Positions 8,785-20,568 are shown, counted from the stretch's first letter. The stretch is 64,000 nucleotides of DNA from Citrobacter sp. JGM124 (GCF_018257795.1 NZ_JAERJD010000002.1:406236-470235), one strand, 5' to 3'. The notes: generated from the sequence alone by a model not told the origin. A program made the numbers and translations.

Positions 8785-10026
8785 TTATATCTTTTTAAAG
8801 ATAAGGGAACCGTTGGTACCACCAAAGCCAAAGGAGTTACACAGGGTGTACTCCAGACCGTTGACCTGACGTGCTTCATGTGGAACAAAATCTAAATCGT
8901 AACCGACATCCTGGTTATCGAGATTGATTGTTGGCGGAACCACTTGATCACGCAAGGCCAGGACAGTGAAGATAGACTCTACCGCCCCTGCGGCACCTAA
9001 CAGGTGTCCGGTCATCGATTTGGTTGAACTCACCAGAATACGACTGGCATCAGAACCAAAGACGCGCTTAACGGCCTGGGCTTCTGCTTTGTCGCCTGCT
9101 GGAGTTGAGGTGCCATGTGCATTCACATAACCCACTTTTCCGGCATCGATACCCGCATCACGCAATGCATTTTCCATTGCTAATGCTGCGCCAGCACCGT
9201 CTTCCGGTGGTGAAGTCATATGGTAAGCATCACTACTCATGCCAAAACCGACGATTTCAGCATAAATTTTTGCACCACGTTTTTTCGCGTGTTCATACTC
9301 TTCTATGACCACAACACCGGCACCATCACCCAGGACAAAACCATCACGGTCTTTATCCCAGGGACGGCTGGCAGCTTGCGGATCATCGTTACGCGTAGAC
9401 AGCGCACGAGCCGCACCGAAACCGCCAACACCTAAAGGCGTACTGGCTTTTTCTGCGCCACCGGCCAGCATCGCATCAGCATCACCATAAGCGATGATCC
9501 GAGCAGCCTGACCAATATTATGCACCCCAGAGGTACAAGCGGTTGCAATAGAGATACTCGGCCCACGCAGACCAAGCATAATTGTCAGATGGCCAGCTAC
9601 CATATTAACGATGGTAGAGGGAACGAAAAACGGACTAATCTTACGTGGACCACCCTTAACTAATGCCGTGTGGTTTTCTTCGATAAGGCCTAAGCCACCA
9701 ATACCCGAGCCAATAGCGGCACCGATACGGGATGCATTTTCTTCCGTTACTACAAGGCCAGAATCCTGCATGGCCTGCCAGCCCGCAACAATTCCATATT
9801 GAATGAAGGCATCCATCTTACGCTGTTCTTTGCGTGAGATGATGTCATCACAGTTAAAGTCCTTTACTAAGCCAGCAAATTTCGTTGCATAGGCGCTAGT
9901 ATCAAAATGGTCGATCAGGCTGATGCCACTCTGACCGGCAAGGAGAGCTTTCCAGGTAGACTCTACGGTATTGCCGACAGGAGACAACATGCCCAGTCCG
10001 GTCACAACTACACGACGCTTAGACAC
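8785..10026 (-). CDS. fabF: 3-oxoacyl-ACP synthase II (KAS II)
   Basis: Elongating condensing enzyme of type II fatty-acid synthesis, needed for the temperature-controlled C16:1 to C18:1 step. 413 aa, same as E. coli. The Cys-His-His triad is visible: Cys in [12 protein letters not shown] (about residue 164), His in [11 protein letters not shown] and His in [13 protein letters not shown]. The start codon is GTG, as in E. coli, behind GGAGG. It is the last gene of the plsX-to-fabF cluster, separated from acpP by an attenuator-like hairpin. Confidence 0.98.
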   Translation of the reverse strand: MSKRRVVVTGLGMLSPVGNTVESTWKALLAGQSGISLIDHFDTSAYATKFAGLVKDFNCDDIISRKEQRKMDAFIQYGIVAGWQAMQDSGLVVTEENASRIGAAIGSGIGGLGLIEENHTALVKGGPRKISPFFVPSTIVNMVAGHLTIMLGLRGPSISIATACTSGVHNIGQAARIIAYGDADAMLAGGAEKASTPLGVGGFGAARALSTRNDDPQAASRPWDKDRDGFVLGDGAGVVVIEEYEHAKKRGAKIYAEIVGFGMSSDAYHMTSPPEDGAGAALAMENALRDAGIDAGKVGYVNAHGTSTPAGDKAEAQAVKRVFGSDASRILVSSTKSMTGHLLGAAGAVESIFTVLALRDQVVPPTINLDNQDVGYDLDFVPHEARQVNGLEYTLCNSFGFGGTNGSLIFKKI

Positions 10027-10078
10027 GGTTGTCCTCCAGGGAGGGATTAATGACTAGTGAGATAATTCAGATAAAATA

Positions 10079-10100
10079 CAGGCGGTCGAATGACCGCCTG
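10079..10100 (-). terminator. acpP-fabF intergenic hairpin
   Basis: Perfect 9-bp G+C-rich stem (CAGGCGGTC/GACCGCCTG) with a 4-nt loop followed by TATTTTAT on the minus strand. It begins 12 nt past the acpP stop and likely terminates most acpP transcripts, letting acpP be expressed well above fabF. Confidence 0.8.
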
Positions 10101-10111
10101 GAGATGCTCAC

Positions 10112-10348
10112 TTACGCCTGGTGACCGTTGATGTAATCAATGGCAGCCTGAACGGTGGTGATTTTCTCTGCTTCTTCGTCTGGAATCTCAGTGTCAAACT
10201 CTTCTTCCAGAGCCATTACCAGCTCAACGGTGTCAAGAGAATCAGCGCCCAGGTCCTCAACGAAAGAAGCTGAGTTAACGACTTCTTCCTGCTTAACGCC
10301 CAGCTGCTCACCAATGATTTTCTTAACACGTTCTTCGATAGTGCTCAT
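10112..10348 (-). CDS. acpP: Acyl carrier protein
   Basis: Carries growing acyl chains on 4'-phosphopantetheine for fatty-acid, lipid A and other syntheses. 78 aa, differing from E. coli only around residues 24-26. The modified serine is in [10 protein letters not shown] (Ser37 counting Met). Very acidic. A 154-nt gap before the gene probably holds a strong dedicated promoter. Confidence 0.99.
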   Translation of the reverse strand: MSTIEERVKKIIGEQLGVKQEEVVNSASFVEDLGADSLDTVELVMALEEEFDTEIPDEEAEKITTVQAAIDYINGHQA

Positions 10349-10502
10349 ACTCTTAAATTTCCTATCAAAACTCGCTTACGCGATGGTTTTCGTAGTGTAT
10401 AAAATGTTGAAAAAGATGCAACCAAATCTCTGCTGGTCAAACCATGATTTTACGCTATTTTGTGGCTTTTCGCCCAAATAACGCAAATATTTTTCATCCT
10501 GG

Positions 10503-11237
10503 TTAAACCATATACATTCCACCATTGACGTGCAGGGTCTCACCAGTGATGTACCCGGCCTCGTCAGAGGCTAAAAATGCAACAGCGCTGGCGATTTCTT
10601 TTGCGTCACCTAAGCGACTCGCAGGAACTTGCGCCAGAATACCCGCACGCTGATCATCAGATAGCGCACGTGTCATGTCCGTCTCAATAAAGCCCGGAGC
10701 AACGACATTCACTGTAATACCGCGTGACGCCACTTCACGCGCCAGCGACTTACTGAAGCCGATCAGACCAGCCTTCGCCGCAGCGTAGTTGGCCTGACCC
10801 GCATTTCCCATGGTACCCACCACAGAACCGATAGTGATAATACGGCCATGACGTTTTTTCATCATAGCGCGCAGTACCGCTTTTGACAGTCTGAAGACCG
10901 ATGACAAATTGGTTTCGATAATATCGTTCCACTCATCGTCTTTCATACGCATCAGGAGGTTGTCGCGAGTGATACCGGCATTATTCACCAAAATATCCAC
11001 TTCACCAAATTCTTTACGAATACTTTCCAGTACCGAGTCCACAGAGGCCGGGTCGACAACGTTCAGCATATAGCCTTTACCCTTGTCACCCAAATAGTCG
11101 CTGATGGCCTGTGCACCGCTCTCGCTGGTTGCAGTGCCGATCACTTTTGCACCCCGTGCAACCAGTGTTTCAGCGATAGCCCGGCCTATACCGCGGCTTG
11201 CACCCGTCACTAGCGCAATTTTTCCTTCAAAACTCAT
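10503..11237 (-). CDS. fabG: 3-oxoacyl-ACP reductase FabG
   Basis: NADPH-dependent reductase of the elongation cycle, short-chain dehydrogenase family. 244 aa. It contains the nucleotide-binding GASRGIG, NNAG, and the catalytic Ser-Tyr-Lys in GSVVGTMGNAGQANYAAAKAG. It lies between fabD (13-nt gap) and acpP. Confidence 0.98.
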   Translation of the reverse strand: MSFEGKIALVTGASRGIGRAIAETLVARGAKVIGTATSESGAQAISDYLGDKGKGYMLNVVDPASVDSVLESIRKEFGEVDILVNNAGITRDNLLMRMKDDEWNDIIETNLSSVFRLSKAVLRAMMKKRHGRIITIGSVVGTMGNAGQANYAAAKAGLIGFSKSLAREVASRGITVNVVAPGFIETDMTRALSDDQRAGILAQVPASRLGDAKEIASAVAFLASDEAGYITGETLHVNGGMYMV

Positions 11238-11250
11238 GGTATTCCTCGTG

Positions 11251-12180
11251 TTATTGCAAAAGCGCCGCTGACAAAGTCGCCGGCTCGTTAATTGCCGTTG
11301 CCGTTAGCGTATCAACAATACGTTTTGTTAATCCAGTCAATACTTTACCAGGTCCCGCTTCCACTAAGCGGTCAACGCCCTGAGTGGCGATAAATTCCAC
11401 GGACTTGGTCCACTGTACCGGGCTATAAAGCTGACGAACTAAAGCACTACGAATCGCTTCCGGGGAGGTTTCGCATTTTACATCAACATTGTTCACCACC
11501 GGTATGGCGGGCGCACTGAAGGTAATATTTTCAAGCGCAATAGCCAGTTTGTCAGCCGCCGGTTTCATTAGTGCACAATGGGATGGCACACTCACGGGTA
11601 ACGGCAGTGCACGTTTGGCCCCCGCCGCCTTACAAGCAGCGCCGGCACGTTCTACGGCTTCTTTATTGCCGGCAATCACGACCTGCCCTGGTGAGTTAAA
11701 GTTAACCGGGGAAACGACCTGCCCCTGTGCTGACGCAATACAAGCCTGGGCTATTGACTCGTCATCCAGACCAATAATCGCAGACATCGCGCCAGTACCT
11801 TCCGGAACGGCATCCTGCATCAGTTTGCCACGTAATTCTACCAGACGAACGGCATCCGCAAAATCGATAACACCGGCACAAACCAGTGCAGAGTACTCAC
11901 CAAGGCTATGTCCAGCCATTAATGCAGGTTTTTTTCCACCCTGCAGCTGCCAAAGACGCCACAAAGCTACCGATGCGGTTAATAGCGCCGGTTGCGTCTG
12001 CCAGGTTTTATTCAGCTCTTCTGCCGGGCCATTCTGGACTAATGCCCATAAATCGTAGCCCAGCGCGTCAGACGCTTCCTGGAATGTCTGTTCAATAATC
12101 GGGTTGCTGGCTGCCAGTTCAGAAAGCATACCAACCGCCTGAGAACCCTGTCCTGGAAACACCATTGCAAATTGAGTCAT
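11251..12180 (-). CDS. fabD: Malonyl-CoA:ACP transacylase
   Basis: Transfers malonyl from CoA to ACP. 309 aa (E. coli 309). The nucleophile elbow GHSLGEY (Ser about 92) and the His of VPSHCALM are intact. Third gene of fabHDG, starting 16 nt after fabH. Confidence 0.98.
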   Translation of the reverse strand: MTQFAMVFPGQGSQAVGMLSELAASNPIIEQTFQEASDALGYDLWALVQNGPAEELNKTWQTQPALLTASVALWRLWQLQGGKKPALMAGHSLGEYSALVCAGVIDFADAVRLVELRGKLMQDAVPEGTGAMSAIIGLDDESIAQACIASAQGQVVSPVNFNSPGQVVIAGNKEAVERAGAACKAAGAKRALPLPVSVPSHCALMKPAADKLAIALENITFSAPAIPVVNNVDVKCETSPEAIRSALVRQLYSPVQWTKSVEFIATQGVDRLVEAGPGKVLTGLTKRIVDTLTATAINEPATLSAALLQ

Positions 12181-12196
12181 CGTGTCATTCCTTTAA

Positions 12197-13150
12197 TCAA
12201 AAACGAACCAGTGCAGAACCCCAGGTAAAACCACCACCGAAGGCTTCAAGCAGAACCAACTGTCCCGCTTTAATGCGGCCATCACGCACCGCTTCATCAA
12301 GCGCTGCGGGAACGGAAGCCGCAGAAGTGTTCCCGTGTCGGTCAAGCGTTACGACAACATTATCCATCGGCATCCCCAACTTTTTCGCCGTTGCGGAAAT
12401 GATGCGCAGATTAGCCTGATGAGGAACCAGCCAGTCAATTGCTGCACGATCGAGGTTATTGGCGGCCAGCGTTTCGTCAACAATATGCGCCAGTTCAGTC
12501 ACGGCAACTTTAAAGACTTCGTTGCCCGCCATTGTCAGATAAATCGGACTTTCAGGATCGACACGAGAAGCATTGGGTAAAGTCAGCAATTCGCCGTAGC
12601 TGCCGTCTGCATGTAAATGTGTTGAAATGATGCCAGGCTCCTGGGATTGTCCAAGAACAACCGCGCCTGCGGCATCACCAAAAATAATAATGGTGCCACG
12701 GTCAGTGGGATCACAGGTGCGGGCTAATACGTCCGAACCGATCACCAGGGCATGCTTTACCGCCCCGGATTTCACATACTGATCCGCAATACTAAGGGCA
12801 TAGGTGAAACCTGCACAAGCTGCCGCCACATCAAATGCCGGACAGCCTTTGATGCCCAGCATAGCCTGAATCTGACAAGCCGCACTCGGAAAAGCATAGG
12901 CCGCAGACGTGGTTGCAACAATAATCAGACCGATATCGTTTTTATCGATACCTGCCATCTCGAGCGCGCGGGTGGCCGCAGCATAGCCCATAGTGGCAAC
13001 GGTTTCGTCTGGCCCGGCGATACGACGTTCGCGAATTCCTGTCCGGGAGACAATCCATTCGTCAGAGGTATCAACCATCTTTTCCAGACAAGCGTTAGTC
13101 CGTACCTGTTCAGGCAGAAAACTGCCAGTACCAATAATCTTCGTATACAT
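12197..13150 (-). CDS. fabH: 3-oxoacyl-ACP synthase III (KAS III)
   Basis: Initiates fatty-acid synthesis by condensing acetyl-CoA with malonyl-ACP. 317 aa. The Cys-His-Asn triad is visible in [25 protein letters not shown] and [11 protein letters not shown]. It starts 6 nt after plsX and heads fabHDG. Confidence 0.98.
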   Translation of the reverse strand: MYTKIIGTGSFLPEQVRTNACLEKMVDTSDEWIVSRTGIRERRIAGPDETVATMGYAAATRALEMAGIDKNDIGLIIVATTSAAYAFPSAACQIQAMLGIKGCPAFDVAAACAGFTYALSIADQYVKSGAVKHALVIGSDVLARTCDPTDRGTIIIFGDAAGAVVLGQSQEPGIISTHLHADGSYGELLTLPNASRVDPESPIYLTMAGNEVFKVAVTELAHIVDETLAANNLDRAAIDWLVPHQANLRIISATAKKLGMPMDNVVVTLDRHGNTSAASVPAALDEAVRDGRIKAGQLVLLEAFGGGFTWGSALVRF

Positions 13151-13156
13151 GTCTGT

Positions 13157-14191
13157 TCAGTCACTCTTGGGTAATACAGATTTCAGGCGGGCAGCAATTC
13201 TGCCAGGAACTTGCCGCCGCACCGCCTGCACTGCCTGTTCAATCGCAACAGCAAACGCTCGCTGATTAGCGGCACCATGGCTTTTAATGACCGTGCCGCG
13301 CAATCCTAACAGGCAGGCGCCATTATACTGATCGGGGTTAAGATGGCTAAATCGCCTGGAAAGGCGTTTCTGCAGCCAATGCTTCAATAAAATAAGCCAC
13401 CACGATCGTTTTTTCCCTTCGCTCTGTGATCTAAGCAAAGTGAGAAACATTCTGACCACACCTTCCATTGTCTTCAATGTGACATTTCCTACAAAACCGT
13501 CACAGACCAGAACATCCGTTTTTCCCGTTAGCAATTCATTCGCTTCAAGATAACCGATGTAGTTAACAGAAGGCATCGTCTTTAATTCTGCTGAGGCATC
13601 CCGAATACTCGCAAGCCCCTTTGTTTCTTCTTCGCCAATGTTAAGTAATGCCACCCGCGGGTGGGCAATTTCCAGTAACTCCTCTGCCATCACAGAACCC
13701 ATAATGGCAAACTGAACCAACATCGTGCTGCTGCAATCCACATTAGCGCCTAAATCCAGCACCACCGTTTTGCCTTTCTGCTGATGCGGGAGTAGCGTCA
13801 TCAGTGCGGGCCGTTCAATACCGTCAATGGGCTTAAGCAACAATTTTGCCAGCCCCATCAGTGCCCCTGTATTCCCGGCACTGACACAGGCACTTGCCCG
13901 CCCCTCTTTTACCAGCTCCAGTGCGATACGCATTGAAGAACCGCGACTGTGGCGGATCGCCTGTGCGGGTCTGGCATCACTGGCAATAACTGACTCAGCA
14001 GGGATAACCTGCAAACGCGAACGTTGCTCAAAATCAGTTTTTGCAAGTAATGGGTTTATTGCGTCGGGAGAACCGACCAGAAGAAGTTCGAGCGTAGGGT
14101 CGAAGTCCAGTGCCTGCAATGCTGCAGGCACTGTCACGGAGGGACCAAAGTCCCCACCCATGGCATCTAACGCAAGGGTTAGACGTCTCAA
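13157..14191 (-). CDS. plsX: Phosphate acyltransferase PlsX
   Basis: Makes acyl-phosphate from acyl-ACP for phospholipid synthesis. 344 aa; the C-terminus is about 12 residues shorter than E. coli PlsX and ends LKSVLPKSD. It begins with TTG at 14191 ([18 protein letters not shown]), as plsX does in E. coli. Conserved [14 protein letters not shown] and [12 protein letters not shown] are present. It lies directly after rpmF. Confidence 0.96.
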   Translation of the reverse strand: MRRLTLALDAMGGDFGPSVTVPAALQALDFDPTLELLLVGSPDAINPLLAKTDFEQRSRLQVIPAESVIASDARPAQAIRHSRGSSMRIALELVKEGRASACVSAGNTGALMGLAKLLLKPIDGIERPALMTLLPHQQKGKTVVLDLGANVDCSSTMLVQFAIMGSVMAEELLEIAHPRVALLNIGEEETKGLASIRDASAELKTMPSVNYIGYLEANELLTGKTDVLVCDGFVGNVTLKTMEGVVRMFLTLLRSQSEGKKRSWWLILLKHWLQKRLSRRFSHLNPDQYNGACLLGLRGTVIKSHGAANQRAFAVAIEQAVQAVRRQVPGRIAARLKSVLPKSD

Positions 14192-14203
14192 GATATTGCC
14201 AGA

Positions 14204-14386
<183 letters not shown>

Positions 14387-14390
14387 TCAA

Positions 14391-14912
14391 TTACTTACGC
14401 TTTAAACTGGCTAATACGGCAAATGGATTTGGTTTCTCTGCCTCTGCAGGCAGTTTACCAAACACCATGTCCGCCTCGGACACTTCACAGTGTTCAGAAT
14501 CATGCACCGGAACCACAGGCAAAGAGAGGATAACTTCATCCTCAACCAACGCCAGCAGATCGATTTCACCAAATTCATTAACTTGAACTGGTTCATACGC
14601 TTCCGGGAGTGCTTCAGCCTGTTCGTCAGAACGTACAGGACTAAAACAATACGTTGTGTGAACGTGGTGAACAAACGGTTTCCCGCATCGTTGACATTCG
14701 AGCGTGACCGTCACTTTCACATCACCGGTTAAAACGGCAAGGCGTTGGTTATCGATCTCGAATCTCATCGTACATTCTACATCACTGTCCACGCTGACAA
14801 CAGACTCAGTTATACGCTCAACCTGATCGGGGGTATAAATACCCTGGTAATCAAGGCGTTTTTGGGCGGTACGAACCGGATCAAGCGTCAGGGGTAATTT
14901 TACGTTTTGCAT
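14391..14912 (-). CDS. yceD: YceD family protein (DUF177)
   Basis: 173 aa, same as E. coli YceD. It carries a CxxC pair ([10 protein letters not shown]) near residue 75 and the acidic central segment [20 protein letters not shown]. Family members are linked with 23S rRNA or ribosome assembly in bacteria and plastids; the exact role is unsettled. It starts the yceD-rpmF-plsX-fabHDG transcription unit and is divergent from yceF. Confidence 0.93.
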   Translation of the reverse strand: MQNVKLPLTLDPVRTAQKRLDYQGIYTPDQVERITESVVSVDSDVECTMRFEIDNQRLAVLTGDVKVTVTLECQRCGKPFVHHVHTTYCFSPVRSDEQAEALPEAYEPVQVNEFGEIDLLALVEDEVILSLPVVPVHDSEHCEVSEADMVFGKLPAEAEKPNPFAVLASLKRK

Positions 14913-15053
14913 AGGGCGCGCATATTAACTTTGTAATGCCATAGAGTCAAAGAAAAAGGCTTTTCAGGGAAGCCTTTGCTATTTATTCGCACACTTCGCG
15001 GTGACACAGTTTAAAATGCCTTTATCCAATTCGCTATCTTTAATGAAAAAAAT

Positions 15054-15650
15054 ATGAAATCTCTTGTTCTTGCATCCGGTTCAGCCGCACGTCAAAGCTT
15101 ATTACAAAAACTCGCCCTGCCCTTTATTGCCGTCGCACCGGATATTGATGAAACCGCTATTGCGGGTGAAGCAGCTGAAGCATTGGTGATACGGTTGGCG
15201 CAAGCAAAAGCCCGGGCTCTGGCCATCGCCTATCCACAGCACCTGATTATTGGCTCTGATCAAGTCTGCATCATGGATAAAGAGATCGTGGGCAAACCCC
15301 ACACGGTCGAAAACGCGGTCACACAATTGTTGGCGGCCAGGGGAAAACGGATAACTTTTTATACTGGCCTCGCGCTGCTGAATAGCGCAACGGGAACGTG
15401 TCAGAGCTGTTGTGAAACCTTCAGCGTTGATTTTCGTCAGCTCACCGAACAAGAAATCCGCAACTACATTGAGAAAGAGCAGCCATTACAGTGTGCGGGA
15501 AGTTTTAAAAGTGAAGGGCTGGGAATAACCTTATTTGACTCACTGAGCGGAAAGGACCCCAATACGCTAATCGGGCTGCCGTTAATCCGTCTTTGCACGA
15601 TGCTTCGCAATGAAGGGTGTAACCCACTACAGGATTCGCTTTCTCAATAA
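15054..15650 (+). CDS. yceF: Maf-like 7-methyl-GTP pyrophosphatase YceF
   Basis: House-cleaning nucleotide pyrophosphatase; E. coli YceF prefers 7-methyl-GTP. 198 aa. Conserved Maf elements: [12 protein letters not shown] at residues 6-17, [26 protein letters not shown], and [15 protein letters not shown]. The N-terminal motif differs from the E. coli STSPWRR pattern: the first Arg is kept and the second is Gln. Divergent from yceD. Confidence 0.92.
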   Translation: MKSLVLASGSAARQSLLQKLALPFIAVAPDIDETAIAGEAAEALVIRLAQAKARALAIAYPQHLIIGSDQVCIMDKEIVGKPHTVENAVTQLLAARGKRITFYTGLALLNSATGTCQSCCETFSVDFRQLTEQEIRNYIEKEQPLQCAGSFKSEGLGITLFDSLSGKDPNTLIGLPLIRLCTMLRNEGCNPLQDSLSQ

Positions 15651-15721
15651 TCTGTGGCTTGCGGGTAAACCACAAAAAAGACGCTAACCAGCGCCAGGCG
15701 GGTTAGCGACAGGAGGTAAAC

Positions 15722-16675
15722 TCACTTTGTATTACGCAGGACTTTTAAACAATGCTTCAGCTGGTTATCCAGCGGTGCTTCAATGCGTAATACTTCACCG
15801 GTATTCGGATGGGTGAAACGCAGAGCCGCTGCGTGTAAAAACAGGCGGTTAAGTCCGGTACCAGCCAGTTGTTTGTCGAATTCTCGCTCACCATAACGAT
15901 CATCATAAGCGATGGGGTGTCCGGCATGCAGGGTATGAACACGGATTTGATGTGTGCGTCCCGTTATCGGGCTACAGCGCATTAACGTGGCGACCTGATA
16001 CCGCTCTTCAACTTTAAAACGGGTCTCAGAGGGCTTACCTTCACTGTTTACCCGGACGATGCGCTCACCACTTTGCAGAATATTTTTCAGTAACGGTGCC
16101 TGGATGCTTTTAATGTGTGACGGCCACTGACCACGTACCAAAGCAAGATAGTCTTTCTGCATGCCCTTTTCCCGCAATTGCTCATGCAGGGAACGTAATG
16201 CCGAGCGTTTTTTGGCAACCAGGAGCACGCCTGACGTGTCCCTGTCCAGGCGGTGAACCAGCTCCAGGAAGCGGGCTTCCGGACGCAAGGCGCGTAAACC
16301 TTCAATCACACCGAAGCTCAAACCACTGCCACCATGCACGGCAGTGCCCGAAGGCTTGTTCAGTACCAGAATATGGTCATCTTCATACAAAATGACCTGT
16401 TCCAGTGCAGCGACCTTCTGCAAGTGCGGTGAAACTGCATCCTCTTCCCGTTCTGCAACCCGTACCGGGGGGATACGCACTTCATCACCATCAGCCAGTT
16501 TATACTCAGGCTTGATACGTTTTTTATTCACCCGCACTTCACCTTTACGCAAGATGCGGTAAATCATACTTTTCGGAACCCCTTTTAAGTAGGTACGCAA
16601 AAAGTTATCGATACGTTGCCCCGCCTCATCGGCTGAAATAGCAACAATTTTTACTGCTGGAGTCTCTGTTTTCAT
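15722..16675 (-). CDS. rluC: 23S rRNA pseudouridine(955/2504/2580) synthase RluC
   Basis: Isomerises three uridines of 23S rRNA. 317 aa (E. coli 319). N-terminal S4 RNA-binding domain (RIDNFLRTYLKGVPKSMIYR) and catalytic domain with Asp in VHRLDRDTSGVLL. The start at 16675 gives MKTETPAVKIV as in E. coli; a longer frame to 16717 is unlikely. Divergent from rne, so their regulatory regions share the 570-bp gap. Confidence 0.96.
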   Translation of the reverse strand: MKTETPAVKIVAISADEAGQRIDNFLRTYLKGVPKSMIYRILRKGEVRVNKKRIKPEYKLADGDEVRIPPVRVAEREEDAVSPHLQKVAALEQVILYEDDHILVLNKPSGTAVHGGSGLSFGVIEGLRALRPEARFLELVHRLDRDTSGVLLVAKKRSALRSLHEQLREKGMQKDYLALVRGQWPSHIKSIQAPLLKNILQSGERIVRVNSEGKPSETRFKVEERYQVATLMRCSPITGRTHQIRVHTLHAGHPIAYDDRYGEREFDKQLAGTGLNRLFLHAAALRFTHPNTGEVLRIEAPLDNQLKHCLKVLRNTK

Positions 16676-16739
16676 GATCGGCGATTCTAAATAGCCCGGA
16701 CGCATAGCGCCACTCATTTTTATGTGCTTAACTTATTAT

Positions 16740-17245
16740 CTGATCTGTTTGGGGCAGCTTAACAGCACTTTATTTTGTCGTTTCCACACGAAGAGAAAAA
16801 AGTCAGTTAAAACGGCAACAAACTGACCAGTATTGGAAAAAGTCATCTTGCTATAACCAGGGTAGCAATGGAATAATGTGTCTGTTTTCCGTTGTTGAAA
16901 CTTGGATTTACAAGAAATTTACGGAACACCTGTTTTGCCTGAACGTTCACCTGCGCAGCAATGGCATAAGACGTATCGTATTTTCAGGCAGTTAGCGGGC
17001 TGCGGGTTGCAGCCTGACCGGTAAATGGAGTTAACTTTTAATTAATTTTCTAAGGTTATTCCCACGATAATTGCGCTGTATTTCCGTATGAAAATACAGG
17101 CTACCGACACTTTGCGCCTCTCAGCCGGCGACAACCGTGAGGTTGACGACTACGCGATCAGTCACGAGGCCATCGGTTCATTCCCGGTTAGCGTTACTTT
17201 TGCCCACAGCACTAATACTAATGTAAGAATAATGAGTAAGTTACG
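16740..17245 (+). promoter_or_regulatory. Long leader/promoter region of rne (no protein gene)
   Basis: About 500 bp without a credible reading frame separates rluC and rne. In E. coli the rne mRNA has a long, conserved, structured 5' UTR through which RNase E degrades its own message. The proximal part here (from about 17100, including a CAACC-GTGA-GGTTG hairpin at 17132-17145) resembles, from memory, the E. coli leader. Autoregulation is an inference from family knowledge. Confidence 0.6.
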
Positions 17246-20200
17246 ATGAAAAGAATGCTAATCAACGCCACTCAGCAAGAAGAGTTGCGTGTCGCCCTTG
17301 TAGATGGGCAACGTCTGTATGACCTGGATATTGAAAGCCCGGGACACGAGCAGAAAAAAGCAAACATCTATAAAGGCAAAATTACCCGTATTGAACCCAG
17401 TCTGGAAGCGGCTTTTGTTGATTACGGCGCAGAAAGACACGGTTTCCTTCCCCTCAAAGAGATTGCCCGCGAATATTTCCCAGCCAGTTACGCCTCACAC
17501 GGTCGTCCTAATATCAAAGATGTACTTCGTGAAGGTCAGGAAGTTATCGTCCAGATTGACAAAGAAGAACGCGGTAACAAAGGCGCTGCGCTGACCACAT
17601 TTATTAGTCTGGCGGGCAGTTACCTGGTTTTGATGCCCAATAACCCACGTGCCGGCGGCATCTCTCGTCGTATCGAAGGTGATGACCGTACTGAATTAAA
17701 AGAAGCGCTGTCATCTCTGGAATTACCCGATGGCATGGGTCTGATTGTTCGCACCGCTGGTGTGGGTAAATCCGCCGAAGCACTGCAGTGGGACTTAAGC
17801 TTCCGTTTGAAACACTGGGAAGCTATCCAAAAAGCGGCTGAAAACCGCGCTGCCCCGTTCCTGATTCATCAGGAAAGTAACGTCATTGTTCGCGCATTTC
17901 GCGACTACCTGCGCCAGGATATTGGTGAGATTCTGATCGACAACCCACAAGTTCTTGAACTGGCACGTCAGCATATCTCCGCCCTCGGTCGCCCGGATTT
18001 CAGCAGTAAAATTAAACTCTATACGGGCGAAATCCCGTTATTCAGCCACTATCAGATTGAATCCCAGATTGAGTCAGCATTCCAGCGTGAAGTCCGCCTG
18101 CCTTCAGGGGGATCGATTGTTATCGACACCACCGAAGCTCTGACTGCCATCGATATTAACTCAGCACGTGCCACACGTGGCGGCGATATTGAAGAGACAG
18201 CGTTCAATACCAACCTCGAAGCGGCGGATGAAATTGCCCGCCAGTTGCGCCTGCGTGACTTGGGTGGTCTGATTGTCATCGACTTTATTGATATGACCCC
18301 GGTACGCCACCAGCGTGCGGTTGAAAACCGCCTGCGTGAAGCCGTTCGCCAGGATCGTGCTCGCATTCAGATCAGCCATATTTCACGCTTTGGTCTGCTG
18401 GAGATGTCACGCCAGCGCCTGAGCCCATCTTTGGGTGAATCCAGTCACCATGTGTGCCCACGCTGTAGCGGTACCGGGACGATTCGGGATAACGAATCCC
18501 TCTCTCTGTCGATTTTACGTCTGATAGAAGAAGAAGCCCTGAAAGAGAACACCCAGGAAGTTCATGCCATTGTTCCCGTTCCCATTGCTTCTTACCTGCT
18601 GAATGAGAAACGCGAAGCCGTTCACGCCATTGAGACTCGTCAAGGTGGGGTGCGTACCATTATCGTGCCAAACGATCAGATGCAGACACCGCACTATTCT
18701 GTTCTGCGTGTACGTAAAGGCGAAGAAACAAAAACCCTCAGTTACATGCTGCCCAAACTGCATGAAGAGGAGATGGCCCTGCCATCTGAAGAGGAATACG
18801 CTGAACGTAAACGCCCTGAGCAACCTGCGCTGGCGACTTTTGCCATGCCGGAAGTTCCGCCAATGCCATTGGCTGCCACAACACCAGCAACAGCGACGCT
18901 CAAAACTGAACCTGCACCAGTGGCTTCAGCAACCAATGCGGAACCTGGTCTACTCTCTCGCCTGATGGGGGCACTGAAAAAATTCTTCTCCGCTGATAAA
19001 GAAGCCGTGGTTGAAGAAGTGCAGCCAGAAGAGAAAACCACAGCAGTACGTGAGCCTCGTAACGATCGCCGCAATGCTCGTCGCCCTAACAATCGCCGGG
19101 ATCGTGGGGAACGTAATAACCGTACCCGGGAAGACCGTAATAATAATGATACACGTGAGCCTCGTGAAAGCCGTGAGGACAACCGTCGTAATAATCGTCG
19201 TGCCAATGCTCCGCAGGAAGTCCAGGATGTTGTTCGTGACGCAGTAACTGACGAGACGGAAAAACAGACTAAACCACGGGAAGGGCAAGCACCACGCCGC
19301 AATGACCGTAACCGTCGTCGTGCGGATGATAAACGTCAGGCCCAGCAAGAAGTCAAATCACTGCAACGCGATGTGGAAGTGAGTGAAGCGGAGACCGAGC
19401 AAGAAGAACGTACCCCGGTTGTTCTTACCCGCCGCCAGCCACGTCAGTTGGCTCAGAAGGTTCGTTATGAATCGCCAGAGTCTCCTGCTGAAGCCGTAGC
19501 CACCCCGGCTGCTGTTGAGGCACCGTTGCCGGCAGTCGTTAATACCCCTGCCCCTGTGACGTCGCCTGTAGCAGAAGAAAACAGTGATAACCGTGAAAAC
19601 AATAATATGCCACGCCGTTCACGCCGTTCTCCTCGCCATCTGCGAGTGAGTGGCCAGCGTCGTCGCCGTTATCGTGATGAGCGTTATCCTACTGTTTCAC
19701 CGATGCCTTTAGCGATGGCTTGCGCCTCTCCAGAGCTGGCGTCAGGCAAGGTATGTATTCATTACCCGATCAACCGGGGCCGTGATCAACTTGAAAATCA
19801 CGTACCACAGGTTGAAGAAGCACGACCGGAAGCCGTTGAACAACCCGTGGTAACATCGGTTGCTCCGGTTGTTAATGAAGCACCAGTGAGCACAGAGACA
19901 CCTGTTGTAGAAGCTGACGTTCTGCCAGTGGCCACTGAAGTAGTCGCAGTGGAAGCCGCGGCACCGGTCAGTGTTACCAGCGAGACAACCGAGGCTCACG
20001 TATCTGCCCCTGTTGAGCCAGATGCTGTTGACGTGACCACCGTATCAAGTGAAGCCACACCTGTTGATGTCGTCGCTGAACCTGTTCCAGTTGAAGTGGC
20101 GACAATCGCACATGAAGCAGTACCAGTACCCGTTGCTGTTGAAGCAACCACTGAACTGCCCGTGGCTGAAACAGCAGAACCGGCACCTGTGGCAACAGAA

Positions 20201-20518
20201 ACTGTGCAGGTGACAGAGCGCGTTGTCGCTGTTGCGCCAGCCACTCGCCCGGAACCGATTGAAGAACCCGTTCAATTACCTGAGCCAGAGTCTGCCATCG
20301 TAGTGGCACCAGCAGCACAGCAAGTGACAAGCGCAGCAACGAACCATGCAACAGCGCCTATGACTCGTGCCCCTGCCCCGGCTTACACTTCGGATGCAGT
20401 ACAGCAAAGTGATTGGGTGCGACCAGCATTTATCTTTAACGGTAAAGGTGCCGCCGGTGGTAATAGCGCAACCCATCAGGCTACTGCACCGGCAACCCGC
20501 CCTCAAAAAGTGGATTAA
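17246..20518 (+). CDS. rne: Ribonuclease E
   Basis: Essential endoribonuclease and scaffold of the RNA degradosome. 1090 aa, slightly longer than E. coli (1061). The catalytic half is colinear with E. coli: S1 domain (about 35-125), 5' sensor/RNase H-like parts, DNase I-like domain with metal-binding Asp in [12 protein letters not shown] and VIDFIDM, and the zinc-link CPRCSGTG (about 404-411). The tail holds a membrane-anchoring amphipathic segment ([16 protein letters not shown]), Arg-rich RNA-binding regions (about 610-700; [13 protein letters not shown]), Val/Pro/Glu-rich low-complexity sequence and the C-terminal PNPase-binding stretch ([12 protein letters not shown]). Start ATG is as in E. 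coli. Confidence 0.98.
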   Translation: MKRMLINATQQEELRVALVDGQRLYDLDIESPGHEQKKANIYKGKITRIEPSLEAAFVDYGAERHGFLPLKEIAREYFPASYASHGRPNIKDVLREGQEVIVQIDKEERGNKGAALTTFISLAGSYLVLMPNNPRAGGISRRIEGDDRTELKEALSSLELPDGMGLIVRTAGVGKSAEALQWDLSFRLKHWEAIQKAAENRAAPFLIHQESNVIVRAFRDYLRQDIGEILIDNPQVLELARQHISALGRPDFSSKIKLYTGEIPLFSHYQIESQIESAFQREVRLPSGGSIVIDTTEALTAIDINSARATRGGDIEETAFNTNLEAADEIARQLRLRDLGGLIVIDFIDMTPVRHQRAVENRLREAVRQDRARIQISHISRFGLLEMSRQRLSPSLGESSHHVCPRCSGTGTIRDNESLSLSILRLIEEEALKENTQEVHAIVPVPIASYLLNEKREAVHAIETRQGGVRTIIVPNDQMQTPHYSVLRVRKGEETKTLSYMLPKLHEEEMALPSEEEYAERKRPEQPALATFAMPEVPPMPLAATTPATATLKTEPAPVASATNAEPGLLSRLMGALKKFFSADKEAVVEEVQPEEKTTAVREPRNDRRNARRPNNRRDRGERNNRTREDRNNNDTREPRESREDNRRNNRRANAPQEVQDVVRDAVTDETEKQTKPREGQAPRRNDRNRRRADDKRQAQQEVKSLQRDVEVSEAETEQEERTPVVLTRRQPRQLAQKVRYESPESPAEAVATPAAVEAPLPAVVNTPAPVTSPVAEENSDNRENNNMPRRSRRSPRHLRVSGQRRRRYRDERYPTVSPMPLAMACASPELASGKVCIHYPINRGRDQLENHVPQVEEARPEAVEQPVVTSVAPVVNEAPVSTETPVVEADVLPVATEVVAVEAAAPVSVTSETTEAHVSAPVEPDAVDVTTVSSEATPVDVVAEPVPVEVATIAHEAVPVPVAVEATTELPVAETAEPAPVATETVQVTERVVAVAPATRPEPIEEPVQLPEPESAIVVAPAAQQVTSAATNHATAPMTRAPAPAYTSDAVQQSDWVRPAFIFNGKGAAGGNSATHQATAPATRPQKVD

Positions 20519-20535
20519 TTTTTAATCCTCCTGAT

Positions 20536-20568
20536 AAACCGGTCATGTTAAGTGACCGGTTTTTTTTA
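20536..20568 (+). terminator. rne intrinsic terminator
   Basis: AACCGGTCA/TGACCGGTT stem (20537-20545 with 20553-20561) followed by a run of eight T, 18 nt after the rne stop. Confidence 0.92.

Noticed and set aside
11489..12058. 189-codon plus-strand frame over fabD
   Set aside because: Shadow of the fabD reading frame on the opposite strand; fabD is complete with catalytic motifs.
18742..19302. 186-codon frame antisense to rne
   Set aside because: Arg/Ser-rich product is a by-product of the Arg-rich and Pro/Val-rich coding of RNase E; no start signal and no family resemblance.
19800..20400. Repetitive Val/Pro/Ala/Glu coding in the rne tail considered as a repeat element
   Set aside because: It is the normal disordered scaffold region of RNase E and ends in the expected PNPase-binding motif.
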